Origin: Candidatus Eisenbergiella stercoravium
Lineage (GTDB): Bacteria; Bacillota; Clostridia; Lachnospirales; Lachnospiraceae
DNA: 64,000 bases
Direction: 5' to 3'
Assembly (NCBI GenBank): GCA_019113175.1
Contig: DXHY01000059.1
Span: forward strand, 236,122-300,121
Part shown: piece after piece, positions 16,492 to 24,299 of the stretch
Position numbering within the stretch: the first letter of the stretch is position 1
Layout of the letters: every line of letters begins with the position of its first letter
Position numbers and translations under genes: made by a program
Notes under the pieces: generated by a model
Seen by the model: the letters and a program-made list of their open reading frames with translations, nothing else
The model's database searches: none
What the model was told of the DNA's origin: nothing

Positions 16492-16548
16492 CTACCTCTT
16501 TTCCTGCCGCCGACGGACGGCATTGAAATCAGCACGGACCCTGTTCAT
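16492..16548 (-). CDS. 18-codon leader ORF of the arabinan operon
   Basis: ATG 16548 is preceded by AAAGGAGGCTGGC, a very strong ribosome binding site, and encodes MNRVRADFNAVRRRQEKR before TAG at 16494-16492, two nt from the GH43 ATG. It spans hairpin repeat copy 2, so its translation must open the stem that precedes the GH43 Shine-Dalgarno. The Arg-rich end (RRRQEKR) could slow ribosomes. A translational-coupling or attenuation role is inference. Confidence 0.55.
   Translation of the reverse strand: MNRVRADFNAVRRRQEKR
16495..16536 (-). repeat. Tagged hairpin repeat upstream of GH43 (copy 2)
   Basis: Minus-strand CGTGCTGATTTCA, then TGCCG...CGGCA stem, then GGAAAAGAGG, which is the ribosome binding site of the GH43 gene. 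It is inverted relative to copy 3 at 16824-16862. Confidence 0.75.
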
Positions 16549-16823
16549 GCCAGCCTCCTTTTTCTGCCGCCGGCGGGCAATTTATATTTTTAATTTTATT
16601 AAAATATTTTATTTTTTTTAAATTATATAATAAAAGCGATCTGCAGACAACTCTTTTTTATGTACAGATAAAAATTTTTCAACACTTTTCCTTTTCCATA
16701 CGTTTTCTTAGTGTGATCACCAAAAAAGGAAAGCAGCCGGCGCTTTCTCCTCCCCCACAGGTTGTGCGCACATGGTATTATGGAAGCGGCAAAACAAAAG
16801 AGGGGACGGCACGAATCATGTTT
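16549..16823. other. AT-rich intergenic region between arabinan operon and sigma gene
   Basis: No gene. 16580-16700 is strongly AT-rich, unlike its surroundings, and holds the arabinan promoter. 16762-16783 carries TTGTGCGCACATGGTATTAT, which resembles a sequence at 48936-48957 in the opposite orientation and may contain the sigma gene's promoter (extended -10 TGGTATTAT). Confidence 0.5.
16622..16650 (-). promoter_or_regulatory. Sigma-A promoter of the arabinan operon
   Basis: TTGTCT (16650-16645), 17-nt spacer, TATAAT (16627-16622), giving a leader of about 70 nt before the 18-codon ORF. Confidence 0.75.
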
Positions 16824-16862
16824 GTGCTGATTTCATTGCCGCCTAATGGCGGCAGGAAGAGG
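16824..16862 (+). repeat. Tagged hairpin repeat upstream of ECF sigma (copy 3)
   Basis: GTGCTGATTTCA, then the perfect stem TGCCGCC-TAAT-GGCGGCA, then GGAAGAGG, the ribosome binding site of the sigma factor gene. Confidence 0.8.
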
Positions 16863-16870
16863 AATTCCCG

Positions 16871-17347
16871 ATGGATGAATGTTTGTTGGAAAAATTTTAT
16901 CAGGCCTGGTATCAGGAGCTGATCCGCTGGTGCAGCCGTATGGCAGAGGATACGGAACTTGCGGAGGATCTGGTGCAGGAAGCGTTCCTGCGTGCCATTT
17001 TTCATCTTTCCCTTCTGGAAACGCTTTCTGAAAAGCAGCAGCGGGCGTGGTTTTACCGCACGGTAAAAAACCTGTTTCTGGACCGGAAGCGCCATGAACG
17101 TTATGAAACGGTCGCACAGACGCCGCAGCAGTCCGGACAGGATATGGGAGAATATGCCATGATCGACTGGGAGCAGCTCCTGAACGGCCTGCCCGGGGAT
17201 GAGGGCGTCCTGTTCCTCATGCGCTACGTGGAGGGCTATACCTCCGCGGAACTGGGCGAATTTTTCGGTCTGCCTCCCGGAACGGTCCGTTCCAGGCTGT
17301 CCGACGCGAGAAAGCATTTGAAAAACGCTTTAAAAGCAAACTTTTAA
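16871..17347 (+). CDS. ECF-type RNA polymerase sigma factor
   Basis: A 158-residue group 4 sigma factor. Region 2 covers about residues 8-75 (AEDTELAEDLVQEAFLRAIFHL and FYRTVKNLFLDRKR). Region 4 covers about 105-150 (LNGLPGDEGVLFLMRYVEGYTSAELGEFFGLPPGTVRSRLSDARKHL), with a clear helix-turn-helix. No anti-sigma factor with a membrane helix follows; instead a repeat-rich soluble protein starts 44 bp downstream, which may be its partner or regulator. Start ATG 16871 is eight nt after GGAAGAGG. Confidence 0.9.
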   Translation: MDECLLEKFYQAWYQELIRWCSRMAEDTELAEDLVQEAFLRAIFHLSLLETLSEKQQRAWFYRTVKNLFLDRKRHERYETVAQTPQQSGQDMGEYAMIDWEQLLNGLPGDEGVLFLMRYVEGYTSAELGEFFGLPPGTVRSRLSDARKHLKNALKANF

Positions 17348-17391
17348 CTACATTTTCAGCGCCGCCGGAAAGCGGCAGAAAGGATACGGCC

Positions 17392-18624
17392 ATGTTTGAA
17401 AATTTCTCAGGGAAAAAAATGTATGTGATAAACTGTGATGTCTGCGACGCCAGAAAGGTAAATGAGGAGGATCTTTCCTCCTATGAAAAAATCATCATCA
17501 ACACGGACACCATTCTTGTCAACGAACATGCAAAAAGTGTTCTGAGCCGTCTCCCCATCGTCTGCAACGGGGGGCACACGATGGAACTGGAAGGGGATGT
17601 CAACCTCATCTCCCATAATGGAAATTATGAGATCAACGGTTCCACCGCCGTGCCGGAAAATACGTTTCTGTCCGTCAACGGCAGTGTGGTAATCAAGCCC
17701 GGTACCGAAAAAGTACTCTCCTCCTACACCGCCGTTTCCGTCAACGGTTCCGTTCTCTGCCCGGCCTCCCTTGTGCCCTTTCTGAGCAGTTTTTCCGTCA
17801 ACGGCTCCACTGAATGCTATCCGGATGACTGCATGGTTCTGGATGCCGTTTTCACGCCGGATACCTGGTTTCCCCTCCGGGCCAGACAGGGGGCTCATTA
17901 CTATGTGTCGGAGCAGCTTCGGCTGACTGAACCGAAGCTTGACGTAACCGCTCTTGCCGCCAAACAGATCCGTTTTGTCACTCCCTCCGTCCTGGTGCCG
18001 GAGGAGCGGGTAGCTGACGCAGTCACTCTCTTTGATGAAACGGTGAAGCTGACAGTGATCCCCTCCGGATATGCTTTCATTCCCGGAGACGCCGGGCTGG
18101 ATGAAGCTCTGCTGGAAAAATACGGCGGAAAGTTCTACATGGACGGCTCTCTTACCATCGAATCCAAAAACGCTTCCCTGCTTTCCCGCCTGGAAAAGCC
18201 GCAGATCACCGGAACCGTTTTTCTGCCGGAAAGTCTGATGGAGGCCTTCCTGCAGACCGGAGCGGAATACGGAAAGCTTCAGGTCGTCAAGGGAACCACT
18301 CTGGCAGGTAAGGCCATGCTGACCCTGGACAACGCTTTGCTCGACGCCTCCCCCGATGGGGTCTCCATTCACAACTGCGGCCTTCTGCGCATCAAAAAGG
18401 ACGTCTCTCCCGAGCGTATCCTGGATCTTGTCCATACCGGAAACTGCGGCTGCATCCTCTGCACGCCGGAACAGAAAGGCGCCGTGGAGCTGGTGAGTCA
18501 GAACGCGGGCTTCATCGGAGATCTGAAGGAAAAAGCCGGTTCCGAAGGCGGCGGCGGAATGCTCGATATGCTCAAACAGATGGCAAATACGAAGGTGGTA
18601 AATGCGGAGCTGTATGTTCTGTAA
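17392..18624 (+). CDS. Repeat-rich beta-structured protein of unknown function
   Basis: A 410-residue protein, same strand as and 44 bp after the ECF sigma gene. It opens MYVINCDVCDARKVNEEDLSSYEKIIINTD. Residues 65-145 hold four copies of a (S)xNGS unit spaced about 20 residues apart (YEINGST, LSVNGSVVI, VSVNGSVLC, FSVNGSTEC); a diverged copy (FYMDGSLTI) follows near residue 260. Such spacing fits a right-handed beta-solenoid like those of bactofilins. No signal peptide or membrane helix. A Gly-rich loop (GSEGGGGMLDML) precedes the C-terminus. Partner or effector of the sigma factor is inference. Confidence 0.7.
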   Translation: MFENFSGKKMYVINCDVCDARKVNEEDLSSYEKIIINTDTILVNEHAKSVLSRLPIVCNGGHTMELEGDVNLISHNGNYEINGSTAVPENTFLSVNGSVVIKPGTEKVLSSYTAVSVNGSVLCPASLVPFLSSFSVNGSTECYPDDCMVLDAVFTPDTWFPLRARQGAHYYVSEQLRLTEPKLDVTALAAKQIRFVTPSVLVPEERVADAVTLFDETVKLTVIPSGYAFIPGDAGLDEALLEKYGGKFYMDGSLTIESKNASLLSRLEKPQITGTVFLPESLMEAFLQTGAEYGKLQVVKGTTLAGKAMLTLDNALLDASPDGVSIHNCGLLRIKKDVSPERILDLVHTGNCGCILCTPEQKGAVELVSQNAGFIGDLKEKAGSEGGGGMLDMLKQMANTKVVNAELYVL

Positions 18625-18650
18625 AATGTGATTGCTATTCTGTTGCCCGA

Positions 18651-19993
18651 TTAACAGGGAAGCCGCAAAGTGAATACGGGCCATCCTTTCCGACAAAATC
18701 TATATTCGCCGATCTCCCTGCCATTCAGATAAATGCTGCCGGAGGTCGGCTCGTACAGACGCATCAGCAGTTTGACCAGCGTGCTCTTTCCTGCCCCGTT
18801 ATGGCCGACAATCGCAACCGTCTGTCCGCCTTTGATGGTAAAGCTGATATCGTCTATCACCTTCCGGCCGGAACCGGAATAGGAAAACGACAGGTTCTCT
18901 ACCCGCAGCTCCTCTACCGGCATCGTTGGGATGGCACCGGCTTCATCCTCCTTTATTTTTGGATCATACTCCCAAAAAGCCCTGAGATCGCCGATATACA
19001 TGGCATGCTCATGCAGCTGGAAAAAACTGTTCTCCTGATCCAGCAGTGCCTCCGTTACGCTGAACATCGCCATGACCACCCCATAAGGCCGTCGCCGACC
19101 ATCATGTTCCTGAGCACCAGGATGCGGAAAGCCACAAACAGAATCACCAGGTAATAGCCCATCCGCGTACACACTGCATCAACAAATGACCGGTACACTG
19201 CGCACCTGAATCCATGCTTCTCAATCACCCTGATCCCGTTCTGCGTTGCCGCGGTAAACCGTTTGAAAAGCACATCGCTGATATTGGTCGTCCTCAGCTC
19301 CTTGGCATATTCCGGCATGTAATGCACCCGCCGCACATAGTCGGCCTGGCGGTTTGCTTCAGCCAGTTCCACTTCATAGGCACGCCGTTCCTCATTTTCC
19401 TTTCTGGCGAACACGAAGTTGGCCACGATCTGGAGCCCGACAAAAAGGAGCATGGATCCGTCCAGGGAAAGAGCCAGCCCGGAAAGCGCAAAAAAACCAA
19501 AGAGCGCTCCGAAAAGCATTTCCAGGGAATCCAGGACCATTCTCGGACGGCTTTTCAGCGCATTTAACGCTCTGATATGACTTTCATAATATTCCGCGTT
19601 CTCATAGCATTCCAGGTCTGCCTCCCGTGCCTTGCGGAATGTCAGCTTCATAAAATAGGACTGAATTTTCAGATCGGATCGGGGAAAATAGCAGTTCTTC
19701 AGCAGAATATTTACCAGATGACACGCAAAAGAAAGGAGAGACAAAAGTCCCACCACGGGCAAAATCTTCTGTATGGAGGCAGATGACTGTATCTGGTTGA
19801 GTACATATCCCACCACAAGCACCCGGAAGATCAGCCCCTTTGACCAGTCCGCCACCGCATCGACCATAATTGCAGGGATCCGCCATGGGGAAACTTTTCC
19901 GATATGCTTCAGCAGGAACAGATTATTTGACAGCACCTGTCTGATTCCGTATTTTTCAGCTTCCTGTTTCAATGCAGACGCCTCCTTTCGCAA
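18651..19993 (-). pseudogene. Decayed ABC exporter (fused permease-ATPase)
   Basis: The 5' part (19993-19055) encodes a type-1 exporter membrane domain (MRKEASALKQEAEKYGIRQV on). The frame is lost near 19080, where GDGLMG should run into VVMAMFSVTEALL; one base is missing or extra. The second frame continues with the linker and an ATPase start containing GHNGAGKST (Walker A) and PTSGSIYLNGREIGEY, then breaks after EYR into FCRKGWPVF and stops. The signature motif, Walker B and H-loop are absent. Frameshift plus 3' truncation make function impossible. The 3' break lies close to the end of the convergent repeat-protein gene. Confidence 0.85.
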
Positions 19994-20172
19994 ACCCGGT
20001 CTGCTCCTTCTGTTTTATAACCATAAACATATTTATTTTATCATATTTTATCTTATAATAAACGTTTTTTTGTATAATCGCTTTTTATCATATTACCGTT
20101 TTTTCAATGTATGCCGAAAAGCAGCCTGTTTTCACAGACCGCTTTTCCCGTAATTCATTATTTGATTCAAAA

Positions 20173-20451
20173 TTATTCCTTCGCTGTAAGCTGCAGCTGT
20201 ATCTTCATCCCCAATGCTGCCGCTATTCGTACCAACAGTTCCAGAGACGGATTATAGCTGCCGCTTTCAAATCTCGTAATATTGCTTCTGGGAAGTCCTG
20301 CTCTTCTGGCAAGCTCCGCCTGTGTTATGCCCTGCATTTTCCGGCACTGCACATACTGCTCTATGACGGACTGCCTGGTGTTTTTCTGCTCCACCTCTAT
20401 CAGAATTTTCTCTTCGCCCGACAGATAAATATAGTCCATGCTATCTCTCAT
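20173..20451 (-). CDS. XRE/HigA-like helix-turn-helix protein
   Basis: A 92-residue DNA-binding protein. Residues 35-85 form the HTH (MQGITQAELARRAGLPRSNITRFESGSYNPSLELLVRIAAALGMKI), the size and shape of HigA-type antitoxins. Its start overlaps the end of the upstream gene by 11 bp. Antitoxin-like or repressor role is inferred from size and from the tight pairing with a larger upstream gene. Confidence 0.8.
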   Translation of the reverse strand: MRDSMDYIYLSGEEKILIEVEQKNTRQSVIEQYVQCRKMQGITQAELARRAGLPRSNITRFESGSYNPSLELLVRIAAALGMKIQLQLTAKE

Positions 20452-21178
20452 AACCTGCGGCTTCTCCTTCTTCCATGTGCTTATTCATATGTTTTCTGAC
20501 TTTTTTATATTTTGAGCAGAACTGACATCCGGAAATATAATCTATTTTGTGTACGCATATAAAGTCCGTTCCTCTCTTTGTATTCACCAGCAAAATATCA
20601 CCTGGAACAACCGGCTCTTTTAACGTATAGATCCAGGTATACCGTCTCTCACTCTTTTTTCTCCATTTTCCATCGGAAAGCTCCACATGCATTCCCTTGA
20701 CAATCTTTCTCAACGGCTGATCGGATACCATTTCATAAACGTCTGCCTGCACATCATACTTTTTGGCCAGAAGCCAGGATATATAACCGTCTCTGAGCTG
20801 CTTGTTCCCGTCTACCACAATCGCATGGGGAAGCTGACCTGTTTTCTGATAATACTGTTCGTAATACCATAATTTCTCCGGGGAAGGATTCAACATCCTG
20901 TCTGTCAGAATTTCTTTAACCGGGCATGCGTTCGTCAACGTCCCGACCATGGTATATGCCAGAATATCTTTCAGCCAGTCCGTCGCTCTCAGTAATTCCT
21001 CCGCCTGAAAAACGATCTGATCGCGTTTCTTCCGGTCCACAGGAACATATATATTCATGATACCGGAATACTTCATTCCCACTGTCAGAAGAAGCCTGTC
21101 AATCTTTCTGATCACTTCCTCATTCCTGCTTCTGTTTTCCATATCAAGATTTAGATATACGGATAACGAATCATTCAT
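20441..21178 (-). CDS. ParB/sulfiredoxin-like protein paired with HTH gene
   Basis: A 245-residue soluble protein. Residues 115-150 read LPHAIVVDGNKQLRDGYISWLLAKKYDVQADVYEM, the (V)VDGN..L.DGY....AKK pattern of ParB-N/sulfiredoxin-like domains. The C-terminal part has YTWIYTLKEPVVPGDILLVNTKRG then a CxxC-like SGCQFCSKYKK. I cannot name the family with certainty (DUF5839-like is possible). It overlaps the HTH gene, an arrangement seen in toxin-antitoxin pairs and in phage accessory modules. It lies between two decayed genes, in a region of gene turnover. Confidence 0.6.
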   Translation of the reverse strand: MNDSLSVYLNLDMENRSRNEEVIRKIDRLLLTVGMKYSGIMNIYVPVDRKKRDQIVFQAEELLRATDWLKDILAYTMVGTLTNACPVKEILTDRMLNPSPEKLWYYEQYYQKTGQLPHAIVVDGNKQLRDGYISWLLAKKYDVQADVYEMVSDQPLRKIVKGMHVELSDGKWRKKSERRYTWIYTLKEPVVPGDILLVNTKRGTDFICVHKIDYISGCQFCSKYKKVRKHMNKHMEEGEAAGYER

Positions 21179-21219
21179 CAGGGTTCCTCCCTTCGCAAAA
21201 GCATCTTATATGGTGTGTT

Positions 21220-21840
21220 TTATTCGCCCTTATTGTCTTCTTTTCCCTTCGGACATTCTGGCAGGGCAGCAGCATCCTCTACAATGTCTGTTATGAGCTG
21301 CCGGAAGTCATTAACATTTTGGGATGTAATCACCGGCTTACCGGTTTCAGCTTCAAGAGCCCGCCACGCAATCCCTGCCACCTTGCCACCGCGCCGTGCC
21401 ACGTCCTGATTCTCAGAAAAGCCCTGCGGGTTTGATACTTTGGATTGGATATATCAGTGGTGGAAGCTTCGGCCAGCATCGTCAAGACCAGTTCCAAATC
21501 ACTCATATTGTCCCTGAGGTTTTCTTTCTTCAAGCCTTTCAGCTTTTTATACTGCCGTGTTGGCAACGTCGGTCAATCTTTTTTTGCCATCCGCAGCGGT
21601 CATCTTCAAAGCGTTACAGTTTGTAACGGTTTCATTGCCTTCGTCTTTTAACCTCTTTTTCATTACACGCCAATAGGTTTGAGGATTAGGACTATCCGTT
21701 AAAACCGCAATCACATCCACAATGGCAAAATACCATTCTTCCTGTTCCTCATCCCATGCAGTACGGATTTTCTTATCTTCATACAACCGGATCGTATTAT
21801 TGTTTTTCAATTCATCCATTGCTATGCAACTCTCTTTCAC
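21220..21840 (-). pseudogene. Decayed BRO-N/phage-antirepressor family gene
   Basis: Three fragments in different frames. 21840-21547 holds the BRO-N start (TIRLYEDKKIRTAWDEEQEEW, WRVMKKRLKDEGNETVT). It runs into a junction after LTDVANT, where the central part of the family (about 100 residues) is missing. The second frame resumes with TRQYKKLKGLKKENLRDNM and LELVLTMLAEASTTDIS. A further frameshift leads to ARRGGKVAGIA and TGKPVITSQNVNDF near 21220. The fragments are collinear with intact relatives, so this is decay by deletion plus frameshift. Gene of phage or mobile origin. Confidence 0.85.
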
Positions 21841-21883
21841 AGGCAGGCTTTTCGTTTACTGTTTCTTCCCTTCCACGCAAAAG

Positions 21884-21932
21884 AACCATATATGATACAT
21901 ATAAATGTATCGTATATGGTTCTTTTTATCGA
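21884..21932 (-). terminator. Terminator of the Nik/Opp-lar operon
   Basis: AGAACCATATA...TATATGGTTCT, a long nearly perfect stem 14 nt after the larE stop. It is flanked by T-runs on both strands (TTTTGCG on the minus strand, TTTTTAT on the plus), so it could work in both directions. Confidence 0.8.
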
Positions 21933-21945
21933 GAAGAAATCCCGA

Positions 21946-22890
21946 TTATTCCGAGAGTACAGAAAGGTTGATATCCATACTCCCCGACCGGAAGCCTTCC
22001 AGATCCAGGGTCACATAGGAAAAGCCCAGTCCCCTAATCTTCTGCGCCACTTCTTCTGCCCTCTCCAGCAGCTTTCCCATATCCTTCCGGTCCACTTCGA
22101 TCCGCGCAGTGTCCCCGTGCGCCCGGATTCTCACATTATAAAAGCCGAGCGCTCTCAGAAACTGCTCCCCTTCGTCCACCTGCCGCATCCGTTCCCGGGA
22201 AAGTCTCGTTCCATAGGGAAAGCGGGTGGCAAGGCAGGGAGCGGACGGCCGGTCCGCCACGGAAATTCCGTACTCTTCCGCCAGCGCACGGACTTCCCGC
22301 TTGGTAAACCCGAACTCCAGCAGTGGGCTTTTTATGCCAAGCTCCTGCACCGCGCGCAGTCCGGGACGGTACGCCTTCGTATCATCCGCATTGCTTCCTT
22401 CCAGAATCACCGATACTCCCAGTGATGACGCTTCCTGTAGCAGTCTGGTAAAAAGAAATTTCTTACACCGATAGCAGCGGTCGGGTGGATTGTCCGCAAT
22501 ATCCGCATCTTTCAGCTCGTCGATTTCCACTACCAGATGACTGGCGCCAAGCTCAGACGCCACCCGCGCCGCCACATCCGCATCCTGAACAGGATGCAGG
22601 CTGGTGTGAACCGTGGCCGCATAAACCTTTCTTTCTTCCGTCACTTTGCAGGTAACTGCTTCCGCCCGGCAGGAGGCAGTTACCGCTTCGCCGGAAGCCA
22701 CGCCCGCCGGAAGGGGACTGGCAGCCGCCCGGCAGGCCGCGGCGAGCAGCAGGCTGCTGTCCACGCCTCCTGAAAAGGCCACCATGACCGGCCCCGGCAG
22801 GTTTTTCATATAACGTTCCAGCGTCTCCTTTTTTTCCTGCAGTTCATCCCGGACGTCCCTGCGTTCCGGCTGCCCTTCGGTTCCCTTCAT
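21946..22890 (-). CDS. larE: LarE, ATP-dependent sulfur transferase for the nickel-pincer cofactor
   Basis: A 314-residue PP-loop enzyme that adenylates and thiolates the pyridine dicarboxylate intermediate in nickel-pincer nucleotide synthesis. The PP-loop is FSGGVDSSLLL (about residue 38). Three Cys are placed as DRCYRCKK and SAPCLATRFPYGTRL, the pattern of [4Fe-4S]-binding LarE rather than of the sacrificial single-Cys type. After the first helix there is an Ala/Glu-rich insertion (residues 50-80, with ASGEAVTASCRAEAVTC) longer than in relatives I know. ATGA overlap with larC. Confidence 0.92.
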   Translation of the reverse strand: MKGTEGQPERRDVRDELQEKKETLERYMKNLPGPVMVAFSGGVDSSLLLAAACRAAASPLPAGVASGEAVTASCRAEAVTCKVTEERKVYAATVHTSLHPVQDADVAARVASELGASHLVVEIDELKDADIADNPPDRCYRCKKFLFTRLLQEASSLGVSVILEGSNADDTKAYRPGLRAVQELGIKSPLLEFGFTKREVRALAEEYGISVADRPSAPCLATRFPYGTRLSRERMRQVDEGEQFLRALGFYNVRIRAHGDTARIEVDRKDMGKLLERAEEVAQKIRGLGFSYVTLDLEGFRSGSMDINLSVLSE

Positions 22891-24299
22891 CGTCTCCCCT
22901 CTTCCTTTTCCGCTTCCCGGCGGACCAGTTCATAAATCTCCTGAAAGCTTCTTCCGCTTTTCTGCGCCAGCGCCCTCACGCTGTCGTACTCCGGATAGAA
23001 GCGTTTTCCGTCCGCGAGACGGCAGACCTTCACTGCCGCTTCTCCAAACGGCGTGCTGACGCTGCTGCTCTCCCGTTTCAGCACCGTGCGCTGCATGTTG
23101 ATCCGCCGGATGCCGATGGTGGTGGTTTCCGCAAAAATGATCTCCTCCATGCGTTCTCTGTCCTTCGGATCACAGATCACGTTGAGCTGCCAGGCGGGCC
23201 TGTTTTTCTTCATGAAAACAGGAGTATAATGAACGTCTCTCGCTCCGGCTTCAAACAGGCGCTCCATCACATAGCCCAGCATTTCTCCCGTACAGTCATC
23301 GATGTTGGTTTCCAGCCTGCAGATTTCATCGCTCTTTTCGGAGGGCTCCTCAATCAGCATGGCCCGCAGGATGCTGGGCCGTTCATACTGCCGTTTTCCC
23401 GCGCCCAGACCGATTTTCTGAATGGTAAACCGCTCCGGCAGCCGGTCTGAGGTCCGGATGGCGGCGACGATCGCCGCGCCGGTGGGCGTGACCAGCTCTC
23501 CCTGAATCTCTGTAGGCTTCAGCACCAGACCATGGGTCTGGACAATGTTTGCCACTGCCGGAACAGGAATCGGAATCAGACCGTGCTGACACCGGACCAT
23601 TCCGTTTCCTTCGCACAGGTACGGCACGATCACCTCCGTCACATCCAGCTCATCCAGACAGACCGCAGCAGTCACAATGTCCACGATGGAGTCCACCGCC
23701 CCCACCTCGTGAAAATGCACCTCTTCCCGGCTGACTCCATGCGCCTTTGATTCCGCCTCTGCCAGAATTTCAAAAATCCGGACCGCCGTGGCCTTGGCCC
23801 GCTCCGTCATATCCGCCTGAGCGATAATCTCCAGTATCTCCTTCATCCTGCGGTGTTCATGAGGGTGCGTATGGTCATGCGTGTGTCCAAGGTCATGCAT
23901 ATGATCGTGACCATGTTCATGATTGTGGTCATGCTCGTGATCGTGGCCGTGCTCATAGCTGTGGCTGCCATCATGCTCGTGGCTGTGGACATGAGCGGCA
24001 ATGGCCTCCGCCTGCACATCCGTTCCGTGGGAATGCCCGCTTTCGGCCGGATGGCCGCCAAACAGATATTCCATGTCATGGTCATGATTTTCATGAGCGG
24101 CGTCCAGCCGCACGTCAAAATCACACACATCCAGGCCGGACTTCTTCACCCGGCTTATGGCAACGGAAAATCCGTCCACCGGCAAAGAGCCAAGCGCCCG
24201 CTCCAGAGCCTCTCTTCCGGCTCCCAGATCCAGAAGCGCCGCCGCCGTCATATCGCCGCTGATGCCGGTCATACATTCCAGATATAAACATTTTCCCAT
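22887..24299 (-). CDS. larC: LarC, nickel insertion enzyme (cyclometallase)
   Basis: A 470-residue protein that inserts nickel into the pincer nucleotide in a CTP-dependent step. It opens YLECMTGISGDMTAAALLDLGAG. Residues 75-150 are extremely His-rich (HSHEHDGSHSYEHGHDHEHD and similar), a likely nickel-storage segment. The catalytic core follows: HFHEVGAVDSIVDIVTA, ETNIDDCTGEMLGYVMERLF and FMKKNRPAW. Single continuous frame, unlike the L. plantarum larC1/larC2 pair, which needs a frameshift. It starts at the last base of larB (TAATG). Confidence 0.93.
   Translation of the reverse strand: MGKCLYLECMTGISGDMTAAALLDLGAGREALERALGSLPVDGFSVAISRVKKSGLDVCDFDVRLDAAHENHDHDMEYLFGGHPAESGHSHGTDVQAEAIAAHVHSHEHDGSHSYEHGHDHEHDHNHEHGHDHMHDLGHTHDHTHPHEHRRMKEILEIIAQADMTERAKATAVRIFEILAEAESKAHGVSREEVHFHEVGAVDSIVDIVTAAVCLDELDVTEVIVPYLCEGNGMVRCQHGLIPIPVPAVANIVQTHGLVLKPTEIQGELVTPTGAAIVAAIRTSDRLPERFTIQKIGLGAGKRQYERPSILRAMLIEEPSEKSDEICRLETNIDDCTGEMLGYVMERLFEAGARDVHYTPVFMKKNRPAWQLNVICDPKDRERMEEIIFAETTTIGIRRINMQRTVLKRESSSVSTPFGEAAVKVCRLADGKRFYPEYDSVRALAQKSGRSFQEIYELVRREAEKEEGRR

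Noticed and set aside
23850..24287. Repetitive CATGATCG-like sequence in larC, considered as a possible tandem repeat or assembly error
   Set aside because: It encodes the His/Asp/Glu-rich tract usual in LarC, and the frame is intact on both sides.
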